Assembly (NCBI GenBank): GCA_022823605.1
Contig: JAJEHS010000005.1
Span: forward strand, 62,001 to 126,000
From: Paracoccaceae bacterium
Lineage (GTDB): Bacteria; Pseudomonadota; Alphaproteobacteria; Rhodobacterales; Rhodobacteraceae
DNA length: 64,000 nucleotides
Direction of reading: 5' to 3'
Each line of letters opens with the position of its first letter. The stretch's first letter is position 1. The notes under the pieces are model-generated. The model was not told the origin of the DNA. It ran no database searches and saw nothing but the letters and a program-made list of their open reading frames with translations. The position numbers were made by a program, and so were the translations under genes. This document shows, one piece after another, positions 37,750 to 48,200 of the stretch.

Positions 37750-38562
37750 TCAGGTTCCCCGATATCCCTGATACTGGATTTGGTAATCCAATTTGAAGTC
37801 TGTACCGAGATAATGTTCCCTGACAACCTGATTGGAACTAACTTCATCAGGAGTACCATGAGTAATTATTTTCCCGTCCAGAAGGATATATACATGGTCA
37901 ACCACTGCCAAGGTTGCCAGGATATTATGATCTATGATCATGATTCCCACCCCGAATTCCACGAGAGTGCGAATATTCTTGGTTATTTCCTTTATGATGA
38001 TCGGGTCAAGGCCAGCAAAGGGTTCATCCAGTAGGATATATCTAGGATTGCATGCAAAACATCTGGCAAATTCAACCCTCCTTCTCTGTCCACCTGACAA
38101 ATTCGAGCCCTTGGATGTACGTATCTCCTCGATGGCAAACGTTGTCAGAAGGTTTTCCAGATATTGCCGGCACTTTGACCTGTCTTTGTATTTGACCTCA
38201 AGGGCTGCCATGATGTTTTGCTCAACAGTCAATCCTTGAAAAATCGAAGATTCCTGAGGTAACAACCCCAAACCTTGTTGCGCCCTAAGATAAAGGGGTA
38301 AATTTGAAACATCAATTCCATCTATGATAACATTACCCCTGGTGGGGAATTTCAATCCGGATATGGTATTGAACAGGGTGGATTTTCCAGCTCCATTGGG
38401 ACCTAACAAACCAACTATCTCACCTGGATAAACCTCTAGTGAAACGTCCCTGACAATCTCTCTTTTGTGTATTCTTGAGGTGAGATTGTTAACCGATAGA
38501 CATTGCGACTGATTTCGATCTTTCTGTAAGGCTTCTTCCACCGTATATTGTTTTCCCAGCAA
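37750..38562 (-). CDS. lptB: Lipopolysaccharide export ATPase LptB
   Basis: The ABC ATPase drives LPS transport to the outer membrane with LptFG. Walker A is GLLGPNGAGKST (about 51-62), the signature is NLSGGQRRRVEFAR, Walker B is YILLDEPFAGLDP, and the switch His sits in IIDHN. The 270-residue length includes about 20 extra N-terminal residues compared with E. coli. Its start lies 12 nt after lptA, so the two form one operon. Confidence 0.93.
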   Translation of the reverse strand: MLGKQYTVEEALQKDRNQSQCLSVNNLTSRIHKREIVRDVSLEVYPGEIVGLLGPNGAGKSTLFNTISGLKFPTRGNVIIDGIDVSNLPLYLRAQQGLGLLPQESSIFQGLTVEQNIMAALEVKYKDRSKCRQYLENLLTTFAIEEIRTSKGSNLSGGQRRRVEFARCFACNPRYILLDEPFAGLDPIIIKEITKNIRTLVEFGVGIMIIDHNILATLAVVDHVYILLDGKIITHGTPDEVSSNQVVREHYLGTDFKLDYQIQYQGYRGT

Positions 38563-38574
38563 AGGAATTCAAAA

Positions 38575-39321
38575 TTATTCTGAATTCCAGTTATATACCA
38601 GCCGGTCACGACCGGAAAATTGGTTGGGGCCATAAAACCCTGAAACGTTATTTAAAAGAATCATGGTTTTACTATCAAAATAAAACTCCGCCATATCGGA
38701 ATTTATCTCGGTTTGTTGATTCGGTTCCTTATTGACCAAATTTACTTGGTCATTGAATATTATCAAATTGTCGTTTGAGGAATAGTCAGCCTGTGCGGAT
38801 TCAACCTCGATTGTATCGATTTCCAGCATTACATTACCCTTCAGGGTAAAATTATCAGTTGAAACAAAATATTCCCCTTCATCTGCATTGATTAGTTCGT
38901 TATTGCCCTGATAAAAATTGATTATTTCCAAGTCACCGCTGAAAAAGAATTTATTGGCTTCCTCAAAAAATTTACCTTGATTTGCATTGATTTGGGTTTG
39001 TTTATCCTTGGCCAGGATCAGGTTAAATGGCCCAAGGATTTCAAATTCATCTATTTCAGATGGGTTATTCTCGTCAGTTATGATAATTACCTTACTATCG
39101 GTTGAGAAACAATATTCCTCACTGGTTACATAAATGTTGCCCTCCAATTGAAAGGTCATTGTTTTTTGATCCAGGTTGATATTGTCGGAAGTTACATTCA
39201 ATTCTTCGCTTCCCTCACATGGTTCCAAACCATTTTGAGTAGAAGTTTCCTGAGCGTACCCCAAGGTATAAATCAACAAAAATAAGGAAAGGCTAACTAG
39301 GCGGTGAGTATATGAAAACAA
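38575..39321 (-). CDS. lptA: LptA/OstA-like periplasmic LPS-transport protein
   Basis: LptA bridges the inner and outer membrane parts of the Lpt system. A signal peptide (VSLSLFLLIYTLGYAQE) is followed by repeated OstA-type beta segments: NINLDQKTMTFQLEGNIYVT, EGEYFVSTDNFTLKGNVML, AEFYFDSKTMILLNNVSGFY. At 248 residues it is longer than usual (about 180), so it may have extra repeats. The protein is strongly acidic. lptC, normally just upstream, is not present. Confidence 0.8.
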   Translation of the reverse strand: MFSYTHRLVSLSLFLLIYTLGYAQETSTQNGLEPCEGSEELNVTSDNINLDQKTMTFQLEGNIYVTSEEYCFSTDSKVIIITDENNPSEIDEFEILGPFNLILAKDKQTQINANQGKFFEEANKFFFSGDLEIINFYQGNNELINADEGEYFVSTDNFTLKGNVMLEIDTIEVESAQADYSSNDNLIIFNDQVNLVNKEPNQQTEINSDMAEFYFDSKTMILLNNVSGFYGPNQFSGRDRLVYNWNSE

Positions 39322-39648
39322 TTGGTACTCCTAATTTATGTAAACCAAAAAAGGGCTAACTGAAATATAAATGAAATAACGAAACTAATGATTAAAGATA
39401 TATTCGAGTCAACACAATATCCAAATCGGATGTTAATGGGTTGAAATAACAAAAGTGACTAGAATTAGAATTAAAATTTCTGAAATGAATAAATATTCGC
39501 AGAGATCTTGAGGAAAAGATATCCCTTTGTTTTTAGTATACAAATTGCCATTTGGGACAGGTATTATTAGCCCCGATTCCACTAACGGATTACTGGCAAA
39601 AACAGGTAATTATTTTGGGCAACGGATTGTTACCAAAAATATCCCTGA
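39322..39648. other. AT-rich gap where lptC is expected
   Basis: 327 bases between kdsD and lptA. All frames on the minus strand are interrupted and no LptC-like sequence (about 200 residues, one N-terminal TM) is present. Besides likely promoter DNA I see nothing else here. Confidence 0.5.
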
Positions 39649-40632
39649 CTAAACCACACCCAATCTGAGACAATCATGAATATGGAGAATTCCAACAACC
39701 TTTGAGTTGCTTTTTTGGTTAACAACGAACAAGCAGGTTACCCCTTTTTCATTCATCAGTGCCAATGCTTCTTCTGCCAGGGAATCCGGTGAAATTGTTA
39801 TGGGCTTTGGTGTCATGACGTCACCAGCAGTATGACCCAGTAACCCATCCATATGCCTGCGCAAGTCACCGTCAGTAATTATGCCAATTAAATTTCCATC
39901 TGAAGAAACAATGCCGGCTACTCCAAACCCCTTTTTTGTCATTTTTATTAGTGTTTCATCCATGGGGGTTATCATTTCAACCAGTGGGATTTCAGATCCG
40001 CTATGCATGATTGCCTCGACTTTGGTAAGCCTTGCTCCCAGTTTTCCTCCCGGGTGAAACTCACGAAAGGAATCAACCGAGAAATTTTTGGATTTCATTA
40101 GGGTTATGGCCAGTGCATCACCCAAGGCAAGCAACATGGTAGTGGAATTGGATGGTACAACTCCTGTTTCACAAGCCTCTCCGGTATTGGGCAGGATGAT
40201 ACCAATGGTTGAATTCTTGATCAGGGTGCTGTCTGAGACACTCGCAACTCCTATGGTTGGTATGGAAAACCTTTTGACATGGGATATCAAATGGGCAAGT
40301 TCGGGAGTTTCACCGGAATTTGATAGAATTAAGACGGTATCACCCTTCGCCAGCACACCCAAATCACCATGACTGGCTTCTGCCGGATGAACAAAGTGTG
40401 CCGGATTTCCCGTCGAAGACAAGGTGGCTGCAATTTTCCTTCCGATATGGCCGGATTTTCCCATACCAGCTACAATAATCTTGCCTTCGGTATTTATGAG
40501 AAGTTCAATTGCTCTGGAAAAATCCTCCCCAAGATGATCAAGCAATTGTGTCAGTGCCCGAATCTCACTTTTGATTACCGACCTGCCTTGTTCAAGGAAT
40601 TTCATTCCTGCAGGTTTCCTTTCACTCGTCAT
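39649..40632 (-). CDS. kdsD: Arabinose-5-phosphate isomerase KdsD/KpsF
   Basis: The enzyme makes arabinose-5-phosphate for Kdo, the inner sugar of LPS. The N-terminal SIS domain has VAGMGKSGHIGRKIAATLSSTG near 54-75 and HPAEASHGDLG; two CBS domains follow (from about residue 210, GIITDGDLRRHMDG and the final one with VVGILHIHDCLR). The 327-residue length is standard. It belongs to the Kdo/LPS row with lptA and lptB. Confidence 0.95.
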   Translation of the reverse strand: MTSERKPAGMKFLEQGRSVIKSEIRALTQLLDHLGEDFSRAIELLINTEGKIIVAGMGKSGHIGRKIAATLSSTGNPAHFVHPAEASHGDLGVLAKGDTVLILSNSGETPELAHLISHVKRFSIPTIGVASVSDSTLIKNSTIGIILPNTGEACETGVVPSNSTTMLLALGDALAITLMKSKNFSVDSFREFHPGGKLGARLTKVEAIMHSGSEIPLVEMITPMDETLIKMTKKGFGVAGIVSSDGNLIGIITDGDLRRHMDGLLGHTAGDVMTPKPITISPDSLAEEALALMNEKGVTCLFVVNQKSNSKVVGILHIHDCLRLGVV

Positions 40633-40661
40633 GAAATCAACTTACCCCGTGATGTAAAAGG

Positions 40662-41330
40662 TTAGTGTGCAAATATATCACCTTTCCATCCCTCGATATC
40701 CATGGCGGTGATCGTGGGAAGAAATTTGAAACAACTTTCGGCAAGATGTGTTCTTCCATCCCGCTTTAGCCTTTGATCAAGAATTTCCTTGAGGGAATGT
40801 AGATAAAGTACATCGGAAGCTGCATATTCCAACTGCTCCCGTGAAAGCTCTTCTGCTCCCCAATCCGAGACTTGTTTTTCTTTTGACAGTTCAATTCCCA
40901 ATAAATCCTCCACCAGGGATTTCAAACCGTGAGATTGGGTATTCGTACGGCACAAACGGGAAGCAATCTTCGTACAGTAGACAGGAGCAACATCAACCCC
41001 AAGGTTAAATTTCAACATCGCCATGTCAGCACGGGCAAAGTGGAAAATCTTTAAAACCTTCGGGTCTGACAACATGTTGGTCAAATTGGGTGCCTCACTT
41101 TGGCCGACGTGGATTTGAACCATGGCTATCTGTCCAGCTTCGTTTCTCATTTGTATCAGGCACAAACGGTCTCTATGGATAGTCAGCCCCATGGTTTCAG
41201 TATCAATAGCCAGTATGGAACCTGGATCAAAACTGTCAGGTAGATCCTTTTGGTATAGTTCAAATTCCAATTTGTTTTTTCCAGTCGCTTGAAAATGACA
41301 AGTCACAGAATAGCAATTCCGAACCATCAC
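40662..41330 (-). CDS. RNase D-like 3'-5' exonuclease
   Basis: A DEDD exonuclease domain only (222 aa): Exo I AIDTETMGL, Exo II FHFARADMAML, Exo III YAASDVLYLHSL. RNase D trims tRNA and other small RNA 3' ends. This short form, lacking the HRDC domains of E. coli Rnd, is the usual alphaproteobacterial one beside kdsD. The ATG at 41330 adds about 18 residues before the conserved part; a TTG at KLEFELY is an alternative start. Confidence 0.88.
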   Translation of the reverse strand: MMVRNCYSVTCHFQATGKNKLEFELYQKDLPDSFDPGSILAIDTETMGLTIHRDRLCLIQMRNEAGQIAMVQIHVGQSEAPNLTNMLSDPKVLKIFHFARADMAMLKFNLGVDVAPVYCTKIASRLCRTNTQSHGLKSLVEDLLGIELSKEKQVSDWGAEELSREQLEYAASDVLYLHSLKEILDQRLKRDGRTHLAESCFKFLPTITAMDIEGWKGDIFAH

Positions 41331-41337
41331 CTATGGT

Positions 41338-41424
41338 TGGTGCCCAGAAGAGGACTCGAACCTCCACACCCTTTCGAGTACTAGTACCTGAAACTAGCGC
41401 GTCTACCAATTCCGCCATCTGGGC
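41338..41424 (-). tRNA. tRNA-Leu (anticodon CAG)
   Basis: On the minus strand the 87-nt sequence starts GCCCAGATGGCGGAATTGGT, a class II tRNA opening with long variable arm. The anticodon arm is CTAGT-TTCAGGT-ACTAG (anticodon CAG). The T arm contains GGTTCGAGTCC, the acceptor stem GCCCAGA pairs with TCTGGGC, and CCA is encoded at 41338-41340. Confidence 0.95.
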
Positions 41425-41646
41425 AATAAGAGTATGCAATAATTGATTGGGGAATAATTTCCAAGTATAAAATTGAAAAAAACCACAATTGTACTTCGGT
41501 AGTCTGAATTCGGGAATTTAAACTAAAATATATTCCAGAATATTGAAACATAAATGGTTCTGGATAAATCTTTATCAAGCATATAATATGATGTGATTGC
41601 AGGTAAGTAATTCCTTTCCTGCAGTATGAATAATTTAAGAGGAAAG

Positions 41647-42642
41647 ATGACCAACGTTGCTACAATTTTTGGCGGTTCCGGATTTTTGGGTAGATATATT
41701 ACCCAGAGATTGGCTGCGAGGGGTTTTCGGATCAGGGTAGCTGTCAGAAGACCAAATGAAGCCGGTTTCGTCAGAGTTTATGGTCCACCGGGGCAGATTG
41801 AACCTTATCTGGCCAATGTCAGGTATGACAATTCGGTTCGGGAAGCCATTCAGGGTTCGGATACGGTTATCAATTGTGTGGGAATTCTAAATCAGGTCGG
41901 CAAACAGAAATTCAATAATATCCATGTTAATGCCGCTGAAAGAATTGCCCGATTTGCCACTGAATCGGGTGTTTTAAACCTTGTCCATATTTCTTCATTG
42001 GGCTCAGGCCCTGAGAGTGAAAGTGTCTATTCCCGAACCAAGGCACTTGGAGAGGAAGCAATCTTGAGGGATTATCCCGATTGTACGATTTTCCGACCCT
42101 CGGTTGTTTTTGGCAACGAGGATGAGTTCTTCAACAAGTTTGCCTCGATGGCAAGACTTTCTCCCGTTCTTCCTCTTCCTGGAGCCAATGCCCGTTTTCA
42201 GCCTGTATATGTCGATGATGTTGCCAAGGCCGTGGAACAGGCGGTGTTTTCCAAGGATATCAGGGGAATTTATGAGTTGGGTGGAAATGAAATACTGACC
42301 CTGAGGGAACTGATTGACCTGATGCTTGAGGTGATCCGCAGAAAAAGACTGGTTATCCCCTTGCCACCTGAAATCTGTTCTCCATTGGGATGGGCATTGG
42401 ACATGGTTCAGATATTCAGTGGTGGTTTGGTAAAAAACAACCTTCTTACAAGGGATCAGATCATCCAGTTGGGAAGTGACAATGTCGTTTCAGGTGATTA
42501 TCCCACATTGCAGGATTTGAAGATTGCACCAACTTCGCTGGAAAGCGTATTGGAGGATTATCTCTACAGCTATCGACCGGCAGGTCAATTCACGGCTATT
42601 CATGAATCATCAGGTGGACTTGGAAAGAATCAGGACGTCTAG
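41647..42642 (+). CDS. NDUFA9-like NAD(P)-binding epimerase-family protein
   Basis: An atypical short-chain dehydrogenase related to the NDUFA9 subunit of complex I. The Rossmann motif TIFGGSGFLGRYITQRLAARG is at the very N-terminus, supporting ATG 41647 over the ATG at 41626. YSRTKALGEEAI holds a YxxxK-like pair, and FRPSVVFGNEDEFFNKF is typical of the family. The homologue in alphaproteobacteria is conserved next to uppP but its role is unclear (quinone or complex I related). Convergent with uppP. Confidence 0.88.
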   Translation: MTNVATIFGGSGFLGRYITQRLAARGFRIRVAVRRPNEAGFVRVYGPPGQIEPYLANVRYDNSVREAIQGSDTVINCVGILNQVGKQKFNNIHVNAAERIARFATESGVLNLVHISSLGSGPESESVYSRTKALGEEAILRDYPDCTIFRPSVVFGNEDEFFNKFASMARLSPVLPLPGANARFQPVYVDDVAKAVEQAVFSKDIRGIYELGGNEILTLRELIDLMLEVIRRKRLVIPLPPEICSPLGWALDMVQIFSGGLVKNNLLTRDQIIQLGSDNVVSGDYPTLQDLKIAPTSLESVLEDYLYSYRPAGQFTAIHESSGGLGKNQDV

Positions 42643-42663
42643 AATACTTTTTGGTTAGTCATT

Positions 42664-43467
42664 TCATCCAAAGGCCAGGTACAGCAATACCAAACCAAGA
42701 ATAATGCGATAGATCACGTAAGGTGTAAAACTTACAAAGTTCAACAACCGCATCATTAGGCCAAGTGCCCCTAGGGCTGATAAAAACGAAATAAAGACAA
42801 CAATCAGACTATCGGTCAGTTTCCCGGGATTCGAATTGCCGATCAAGTCCAGGCCCGTCAAAGTTCCTGCAGCAATAATTGTCGGTATGGACATTAACAT
42901 GGCAATTCTTGCAGCTTCCCTGCGTGAATAACCTAGAAGCCTGGCACCGGAAATCACAATACCAGACCTTGAGGTTCCGGGTACCAGCGACAGGACTTGA
43001 AAGAGACCAAGGATGAAGGCATGCCTGACTGAAAAGTTGCCAAGGGTCAGATTGTTTTTTTTCACTCGGTCACATGCATATAGCACTAACCCGAAAAACA
43101 GGGTGGTCGATCCGATAACCGCCATACTTCGGAAAAGGATGCTCAGATCCAGCAGGAATATTATGAAACCGATTATGATCACGGGTATGGTTGCTATCAC
43201 CAGACCAAAGAACAACATGGAATCTGGTGTCTGGAATTGGCCCTTGCAAACATCAATCGCTCCCAGAAGAAGTCTGACCACTTCCTTCCGAAAGTAGACA
43301 ACAACAGCCAACAGGGTTCCTATGTGTGCTGCTACATCGATGACCAGACTTTGATCTTCCCAATCGGTCAACAGGGGTATCAGGACGAGATGACCCGAGG
43401 AAGAAACGGGTAGAAACTCGGTTATTCCCTGGATGATGGCAACAAGGATAATGTGAAAAACCAACAT
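42664..43467 (-). CDS. uppP: Undecaprenyl-diphosphatase UppP (BacA)
   Basis: UppP recycles the lipid carrier for peptidoglycan by removing one phosphate. The 267-residue membrane protein has the two catalytic motifs GITEFLPVSSSGHLVL near residue 14 and LVPGTSRSGIVISGA near 165, and about eight hydrophobic helices. Length is standard. Confidence 0.95.
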   Translation of the reverse strand: MLVFHIILVAIIQGITEFLPVSSSGHLVLIPLLTDWEDQSLVIDVAAHIGTLLAVVVYFRKEVVRLLLGAIDVCKGQFQTPDSMLFFGLVIATIPVIIIGFIIFLLDLSILFRSMAVIGSTTLFFGLVLYACDRVKKNNLTLGNFSVRHAFILGLFQVLSLVPGTSRSGIVISGARLLGYSRREAARIAMLMSIPTIIAAGTLTGLDLIGNSNPGKLTDSLIVVFISFLSALGALGLMMRLLNFVSFTPYVIYRIILGLVLLYLAFG

Positions 43468-43794
43468 GCTGGGTATGTTCTCCCGTTTATTGTCATTTGG
43501 TACCCGAAGTATGGGTTATTTACTGACCAGATAGTTTCCGTCTGGTAATTTATACTGCAATTGCGTTCTTCTATCATTAGAGATTATTGTAAAAAAAGAA
43601 ACCTCGCTGATAGTGAATTACTTGCAATTCGAATTTATAAAAGGTAATAATATATGACCTATAAAATGAAATTTGTTTGTCCATGTTTTCAAAAGGAGTG
43701 TTGATTTATATAATTTAGGTCATAAATACTGCCTTTATTTTCTTGGCTGGATGCTTTATATGGTATCTCCCTTAAATATTGTTTGGTAATAATC
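43468..43794. other. Divergent gap between uppP and gltD
   Basis: The region should hold both promoters. A 9-bp inverted repeat, TATGACCTA (43653-43661) and TAGGTCATA (43716-43724), spaced by 54 bases, could be a regulator site upstream of gltD, but it matches no consensus I know. Nothing else is visible. Confidence 0.35.
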
Positions 43795-45231
43795 ATGTCC
43801 AAATTGGAAATGTTGAGTTTTGTCGAGGTCCCCTCGGAAATGCCTGATAAGAGGTTATGGGGTGAGAGAGTCGGGGATTTTGATGAAATATACCGGGATT
43901 ATCCTCCCGAAACGGCTGCTGTCCAAGCCAGCCGGTGTTCACAATGTGGAGTTCCGTATTGTCAAACACATTGCCCATTGCACAACAACATACCGGATTG
44001 GCTGAAATTGTCGGCAGAGGGGCGATTGAAGGAGGCTTATTACCTAAGTCAGGAAACGAATACATTCCCCGAAATCTGTGGACGGATTTGTCCTCAGGAC
44101 CGACTGTGTGAGGGTAATTGTGTCATTGAACAAGCCGGGCATGGTACGGTTACCATTGGTTCCATCGAAAAGTACCTGACCGACCTCGCATGGGAAAAGG
44201 GATGGGTGGAAGCAATTGCTCCATCCTTGGAACATGAATATTCTGTGGCCATAATCGGAGCTGGACCGGCAGGTCTTGCCGCTGCAGATGTCTTGCGGCG
44301 AAATGGAATCAAGGTTGTTATCTATGATCAGCACGATCGACCTGGTGGCTTGCTGACCTATGGAATACCAGGCTTCAAACTGGAAAAACCCGTGGTCATG
44401 AAAAGGATAGACCAGCTGGTTGACGGAGGGGTTGAGTTTCAGTTGAACTGCCGTGTGGGGAGAGATATATCCTTCCATGAAATCAGGGAGAGATTCGATT
44501 CAGTCCTGGTTGCAACTGGTGTGTACAAATCCCGTGATATCAAATGTCCTGGTATTGGTCTGGACGGGATTGTCCAGGCCATTGATTACCTAACCGCATC
44601 CAATCGCAAGAGTTTCGGGGATAAGGTTGCCGAATTCGATTCGGGAACCCTCAATGCCAACGGCAAAAGGGTTGTCGTCATTGGCGGTGGTGATACGGCC
44701 ATGGATTGTGTTCGTACTGCCGTGCGACAGGGAGCAAAGTCAGTAAGATGCTATTACCGTAGAGACCGGGAAAATATGCCAGGTTCCAGAAGGGAAGTAC
44801 AAAATGCCGAAGAGGAGGGTGTAGAGTTCATTTGGCTTACGGCACCCAAGGGTTTTGCGGGCAAGGATGCTGTTTCCATGGTATTGGCAAATAAAATGAG
44901 ACTTTCCGACCGTGATGCCACCGGAAGGAGAACACCGGTGCCAGTCGAAGGTGGAGATTTTGACGAGGAGGCCGATCTTGTCATCAAGGCTCTGGGTTTC
45001 GAACCAGAGAATTTGCCCCAGGAATGGGAAGAACCGGATTTGCAGGTAACCGGATGGGGAACATTGAAAACCAACTTCCGGACACACGAAACAAATCTTT
45101 CCGGTGTCTATGCTGGTGGAGATATAGTCAGGGGTGCAAGTCTGGTGGTATGGGCCATTCGAGATGGGCGTGAAGCTGCTGAAACCATTTTGAAGCAATT
45201 TAGAAACACGTTGTTGGATCGTGCCGCCTAG
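43795..45231 (+). CDS. gltD: Glutamate synthase small subunit
   Basis: GltD feeds NADPH electrons to GltB. The N-terminal iron-sulfur region has CSQCGVPYCQTHCPLHNNIPDW and ICGRICPQDRLCEGNC; FAD site AIIGAGPAGLAAADVLRRNG; NADPH site VVVIGGGDTAMDCVRTAV; C-terminal GVYAGGDIVRGASLVV. I use the ATG at 43795 (MSKLEML), as the upstream ATG at 43783 adds only four residues. gltB follows 50 nt later. Confidence 0.95.
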   Translation: MSKLEMLSFVEVPSEMPDKRLWGERVGDFDEIYRDYPPETAAVQASRCSQCGVPYCQTHCPLHNNIPDWLKLSAEGRLKEAYYLSQETNTFPEICGRICPQDRLCEGNCVIEQAGHGTVTIGSIEKYLTDLAWEKGWVEAIAPSLEHEYSVAIIGAGPAGLAAADVLRRNGIKVVIYDQHDRPGGLLTYGIPGFKLEKPVVMKRIDQLVDGGVEFQLNCRVGRDISFHEIRERFDSVLVATGVYKSRDIKCPGIGLDGIVQAIDYLTASNRKSFGDKVAEFDSGTLNANGKRVVVIGGGDTAMDCVRTAVRQGAKSVRCYYRRDRENMPGSRREVQNAEEEGVEFIWLTAPKGFAGKDAVSMVLANKMRLSDRDATGRRTPVPVEGGDFDEEADLVIKALGFEPENLPQEWEEPDLQVTGWGTLKTNFRTHETNLSGVYAGGDIVRGASLVVWAIRDGREAAETILKQFRNTLLDRAA

Positions 45232-45281
45232 GACAAGTTGAGGATTGGCAGGAAAAGAGAAAAAGTTCAAATCTTGGATAG

Positions 45282-48200
45282 ATGATGATGAAAGAACATG
45301 AGGAATTGTATCTGCAAGACAGGGCTGTGAAGGAACAAAGGGCTCTGAGCGGATTGTATCGTAAAGAGGATGAGCATGACGCCTGTGGTGTCGGTCTTGT
45401 TGTTTCAATGGATGCCATACCTTCCAGAAGGGTTGTGGAATACGGGATCATGTCCCTGCAAGCCGTCTGGCACAGGGGTGCCGTGGATGCCGATGGCAAA
45501 ACCGGTGATGGAGCAGGTATAGGAACACAAATCCCAAGGGAGTTTTTTCGCAAGCAAATCAAGCGAACCGGCCATGAAATAGGGGATGACAAACGACTGG
45601 CCGTAGGAATGGTATTTCTGCCAAGAACCGATTTTGGGGCACAGGAAACCTGCCGAACCATCGTTGAAGCGGAAATTCTGAACATGGGTCATACCATCTA
45701 CGGATGGCGTCATGTCCCGGTCAATACCAATGTCTTGGGAGAAAAGGCCGGTGCTACCAGACCGGAAATCGAACAGATTCTCATTTCGGATGGCCGCAAT
45801 TTGACCGAAGACGAGTTTGAGCGGAACCTCTATATCATTCGTCGTCGAATCGAACGGGCCGTGAACCAGGCACAAATCAATGGCATGTACATCTGCTCGC
45901 TCTCCGCCAAGACAATTGTCTACAAGGGCATGATGCTGGCCGAGCAGGTTGCTGAATTCTATCCCGATCTGAAGGATCCTGACTTTAAATCCGCCTTTGC
46001 CCTCTATCATCAAAGATATTCAACCAATACGTTCCCCCAATGGTGGCTTGCCCAACCCTTTCGCATGATGGCTCACAATGGAGAAATCAACACACTCAAG
46101 GGTAACCTGAACTGGTTGAAGAGCCATGAAATCAAAATGGTATCCGACAGTTTCGGTGGTTTTGAAGAGGATATAAAGCCAATCGTCTCGCAAGGATCGT
46201 CAGATTCCGCAGCTTTGGATGCTGTCTTTGAAGTCATGGTGAGAGCCGGCCGGAATGCCCCCATGACCAAGTCAATCCTTGTTCCCGAAGCCTGGTCCAA
46301 GAAACAGGATTCGATGTCTGAGGAATTGCGGGATATGTACCATTATTGCAATGCCATCATGGAGCCTTGGGATGGACCGGCAGCCCTGGCCATGACAGAT
46401 GGCCAATGGGTGGTCGCCGGGGTTGACCGGAATGGATTAAGACCGTTCAGATATATGGTAACCAGCGACAATCTTCTGATTGCCGGTTCGGAAACGGGAA
46501 TGGTTCCCATTGAGGAAGTGAATATCATCGAAAAGGGTGCACTTGGACCAGGACAAATGGTTGCAGTGGATTTACATGCAAAAAAGCTTTACCGGGATGA
46601 TGAACTCAAGACAAAACTGTCTTCCAGTCAAGCTTTTGGGGAATTGACGAACAAGATTGTCAAACTCGATGAACATTTGGATGAGGTGTCAGAGAAAACA
46701 CTTTATTCCGGTGAGGAATTAAGACAGAGACAAAGCATGGCAGGCTTGACCCTGGAGGACATAGAGGTAATTCTGATACCGATGGCCGAACAGGGAAAGG
46801 AGGCAGTCGCCTCCATGGGAGATGATACACCACCTGCGGTATTGTCCGATCAGTATCGACCGATGAGTCATTACTTCCGGCAGAATTTCAGTCAGGTGAC
46901 CAATCCGCCGATAGATTCCCTCAGGGAAAGTCGGGTAATGAGTCTGATAACCCGATTTGGCAATTTGAACAATGTTCTTGATGAAAAGACGGATTCGGTT
47001 GCGACAGCCTATCTGGAATCGCCATTTCTGAGTAATTCGATGTTTGATGCAACCATGGAATTTTTCGGTGATGGAGTTGCCGAAATCGATTGTACCTTCG
47101 ACCTCTATGATGGTTCCAAGGTCCTGAAAAAGAATTTGCACAGGGTTCTTAAGGAGGCCGAGGAAAAGGTATGTTCGGGGTTTTCACATCTAGTCCTGAC
47201 TGACCAGAATCAGGGGCCTGATCGTATACCATTGCCCATGATACTTGCGACCAGTGCCGTTCACAGCTGGTTGACCAGAAAGGGTTTGAGAACTTTCACC
47301 ACCATCAATGTTCGATCAGGCGAATGTCTTGATGCCCATTATTTCGCGGTTCTCATCGCTTGTGGAGCCACTACAGTCAATGCCTATCTTGCCCAGGATA
47401 CACTATCTGACAGAATTGAGAGGGGGCTTCTTGATGATACTCTGGAAGGAGCTGTCGATAAATTCAGGGAAGCCATCAACCAGGGATTGCTCAAGATCAT
47501 GTCAAAAATGGGTATTTCCGTTATTTCATCCTATCGGGGCGGGTTGAACTTTGAGGCAATTGGCTTGTCCCGGGCCATGGTTTCCAGGTATTTTCCCGGC
47601 ATGCCAAGCAGAATATCAGGTATTGGACTGAGGGGACTTTACAAGAAACTGGTTGAACAGCACGGGAAAAGCTGGTCATCTACTGTAGGCATACTTCCCG
47701 TAGGAGGCTTTTACAAGCAGCGCAATTCCGGGGAGGCACATGCCTGGCAGGCTAGAGGCATGCGATTGCTCCAGACGGCCTGCAATCAGGATCGGTATGA
47801 TCTTTGGCGTGAGTATTCAAGGACAATGAACGGTGGACCTCCCTTGAATTTAAGGGACCTGCTCAAGATTTCCGTAGATGAGCATGGGGTAAATCTGGAT
47901 GAAGTAGAATCCATAACATCAATCAGGAAGCGGTTTGTAACTCCAGGTATGTCGCTGGGAGCACTTAGTCCCGAGGCACACAGGACCTTGAACGTGGCCA
48001 TGAACAGGATTGGTGCCAAGTCGGATTCCGGTGAAGGAGGTGAAGACCCGGCTCATGCCACCCCTGATGCCAATGGTGATAATCCTTCCGCCAGAATCAA
48101 GCAGGTTGCCAGTGGAAGATTTGGGGTAACTGCAGAATACCTCAATAACTGCGATGAGCTGGAAATCAAAATTGCCCAGGGTGCCAAGCCGGGAGAGGGC

